From the NCBI GenBank assembly GCA_002329675.1, contig DCUA01000050.1, positions 1 through 6,506 on the forward strand: a DNA stretch of 6,506 nt. Direction: 5' to 3'. The stretch comes from Firmicutes bacterium UBA1426 (GTDB lineage Bacteria; Bacillota; Clostridia; Peptostreptococcales; Anaerovoracaceae). The position numbers and the translations under genes are program-made. Shown one piece after another: positions 4,858-6,506 of this stretch (the first letter of the stretch is position 1; each line of letters begins with the position of its first letter). The notes below the pieces were generated by a model that saw only the letters and a list, made by a program, of their open reading frames with translations, made no database searches and was not told the DNA's origin.

Positions 4858-6506
4858 ATGGAAAAGACGGTATTGATGCTTCAAGGCCTGGAGTGCGCCA
4901 ATTGCGCAATCAAAATTGAGGATAAAATCAAAGCATTGCCCGGTGTGGAAGCAGCGAGCGTGGACTTTGTAACTAAAAAGTTAACTATAGAAGTACATAA
5001 CAAACGTCAAATCAACGATCTTATTGAAAAAATATCGATCATAGCAGATCGGCTTGACCCGGGCACTAAAGTTGTTGAAGAAATCCCCGGAGTTCACGAT
5101 CATGACCACGACCACAGCCATGGTGAGGGTCTTGAAAAAAGCAGGCTGATTATTCTGGCCATAGGGGCTGTACTGTTCTTTGCAGCTATACTTGTAAATC
5201 TACCTTCGTGGGCTGAGTTTGGACTTTTCCTTATCAGCTATCTGCTGATTGGCGGAAAAATAGTGCTTAAAGCCGGTAAAAACATCCTGCGGGGACAGGT
5301 GTTCGATGAAAACACCCTTATGAGCATTGCGACAATTGGTGCATTTGCCATAAAGGAATTTCCCGAAGCTGTTGCAGTTATGCTTTTCTATCAAGTGGGA
5401 GAATTGCTTCAGGATTTGGCAGTAAACCGTTCCCGAAGATCCATAGCCGCATTAATGGACATTCGACCCGACTTTGCGAATCTGAAAGTGGGAAGTGAAT
5501 TAAAAAAAGTCGATCCAGATGAAGTAAGCATCGGTGATGTTATCGTTGTGAAGCCCGGAGAAAAAGTGCCCCTGGATGGTTTGGTCACGGAAGGCAGCTC
5601 CATGCTTGACACTTCAGCTTTAACCGGTGAATCCATGCCCAGGGAAGTCGTTGCCGGCAATTCTATTTTGTCCGGTTCCATCAACATAAACGGGCTACTC
5701 ACAGTAGAGGTGACAAAAGAGTTCGCGAATTCTACCGTAGCGAAAATACTTGATCTGGTGCAGAACGCCAGCAGCAGAAAAGCGCCCACCGAAAACTTCA
5801 TTACCAGATTCGCCAGGTATTACACCCCTGTCGTAGTATTTATCGCCCTTGCACTGGCTGTAATTCCTCCCCTTGTGATCACCGGGGCCACCTTCAGCCA
5901 ATGGATCTACAGGTCTTTGGTGTTCCTTGTAGTTTCTTGCCCCTGCGCTCTGGTAATATCAATTCCATTGGGATTTTTCGGCGGGATCGGCGGCGCGTCG
6001 AAAAACGGCATTCTGATAAAGGGCAGCAACTACCTGGAAGCATTGAACAATGTAGATACTGTGGTATTTGACAAGACGGGCACGCTGACAAAAGGTGTTT
6101 TCAAGGTTACGGAAATCGTGACCAATGGCTCTGTTTCCGATGCGCAGCTGTTGGAATACGCTGCTTATGCAGAAAGCTACTCCAATCACCCTATCGCTCT
6201 TTCCATTCTGCAGGCTTTTGGTATGGAAATCGATAAAACCCGCATATCCGCTTACAACGAAATTCCGGGGCATGGTATAAAAGTCTCTGTTGATAATAAG
6301 GTTATTCTTGCCGGAAACAGCAAGTTGATGGATCGGGAAAATATACCTGTTGAAGAAATCCAGGCACCGGGGACTGTGGTGCACATTGCACTCGATGGAA
6401 GTTACGCAGGTTGTATCGTAATATCCGATGAAGTGAAGGACGACAGCAAAGAGGCAATTAAAGCACTGAGAGGCATCGGCACCAGAAAACTCGTTATGCT
6501 CACAGG
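4858..6506 (+). CDS. cadA: Zn/Cd/Pb-transporting P1B-type ATPase (C-terminus outside window)
   Basis: The frame is open from the ATG to the right edge, about 549 residues; members of the family are usually somewhat over 600 to 700, so the hinge GDGxND motif and last two membrane helices are missing. It starts with a heavy-metal-associated domain (about 3-66) carrying GLECANC (Cys13, Cys16), then a His/Asp stretch HDHDHDHSH (80-88), likely a metal-binding linker. Membrane segments appear at about 97-113, 120-137, 152-185 (two) and 322-341, then one with the transport motif CPC (361-363). Further motifs are TGES of the actuator domain (256-259), the phosphorylation site DKTGTLT (Asp405), HP of the nucleotide domain (444-445) and PGHG. 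CPC without the residues of copper pumps suggests the P1B-2 group, exporting Zn(II), Cd(II) or Pb(II). AGAAGG 7 nt upstream supports the start. Co-transcription with the sensor is expected. Exact metal is not determined. Confidence 0.93.
   Translation, partial: MEKTVLMLQGLECANCAIKIEDKIKALPGVEAASVDFVTKKLTIEVHNKRQINDLIEKISIIADRLDPGTKVVEEIPGVHDHDHDHSHGEGLEKSRLIILAIGAVLFFAAILVNLPSWAEFGLFLISYLLIGGKIVLKAGKNILRGQVFDENTLMSIATIGAFAIKEFPEAVAVMLFYQVGELLQDLAVNRSRRSIAALMDIRPDFANLKVGSELKKVDPDEVSIGDVIVVKPGEKVPLDGLVTEGSSMLDTSALTGESMPREVVAGNSILSGSININGLLTVEVTKEFANSTVAKILDLVQNASSRKAPTENFITRFARYYTPVVVFIALALAVIPPLVITGATFSQWIYRSLVFLVVSCPCALVISIPLGFFGGIGGASKNGILIKGSNYLEALNNVDTVVFDKTGTLTKGVFKVTEIVTNGSVSDAQLLEYAAYAESYSNHPIALSILQAFGMEIDKTRISAYNEIPGHGIKVSVDNKVILAGNSKLMDRENIPVEEIQAPGTVVHIALDGSYAGCIVISDEVKDDSKEAIKALRGIGTRKLVMLT

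Overview
The window looks like a piece of chromosome from a Gram-positive anaerobe of the Firmicutes, most likely Clostridia. This is inferred from strong AGGAGG-type ribosome binding sites, consensus TTGACA/TATAAT promoters, an S-layer-homology (SLH) protein with a short Gram-positive-style signal peptide, and a CadC/CadA-type metal resistance pair. I cannot name a genus. There are five real genes, two of them cut by the window edges. I saw no RNA gene, insertion sequence, CRISPR array or phage gene.

Layout, left to right. (1) Positions 1-1508, minus strand: the N-terminal 502 residues of a secreted cell-wall-anchored protein with a signal peptide, three SLH domains, a repetitive beta-helix-like region, a Thr/Gly-rich linker and the start of a carbohydrate-binding-like domain. 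(2) Positions 1509-1676: a compact control region. A leftward promoter for the SLH gene and a rightward extended -10 promoter for the next gene face each other, and a near-perfect 22-bp palindrome lies between their predicted start points. (3) Positions 1677-2294, plus strand: a TetR-family repressor, the obvious candidate to bind that palindrome. (4) Positions 2302-4215, minus strand: a membrane-anchored GAF-like/GGDEF/EAL protein. Its GGDEF motif is degenerate (GGDKF) but its EAL site looks complete, so it is probably a c-di-GMP phosphodiesterase. It converges with the TetR gene with only 7 nt between the stop codons. (5) Positions 4216-4464: a second control region with a perfect-consensus promoter flanked by two copies of an 18-bp SmtB/CadC-type operator. 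(6) Positions 4465-4827, plus strand: a CadC-like ArsR/SmtB metal sensor. (7) Positions 4858-6506, plus strand: a Zn/Cd/Pb-type P1B ATPase, 30 nt downstream and running off the right edge.

How it fits together. The sensor and ATPase form a standard derepressible metal-efflux operon: metal binding to the sensor should release the paired operators and allow export of Zn(II), Cd(II) or Pb(II). The TetR gene and SLH gene look like a divergent pair controlled from one operator. The c-di-GMP enzyme sits between the two systems and may link surface or biofilm behaviour to them, but nothing in the sequence proves that. An 11-bp half of the metal-sensor operator also occurs in the spacer of the SLH promoter, a possible though weak link between the two control regions.

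The individual families are all known. The most unusual material is regulatory: opposed promoters around one operator, the paired operators on either side of the cad promoter, and the shared half-site. I did not find convincing evidence of a wholly new system.
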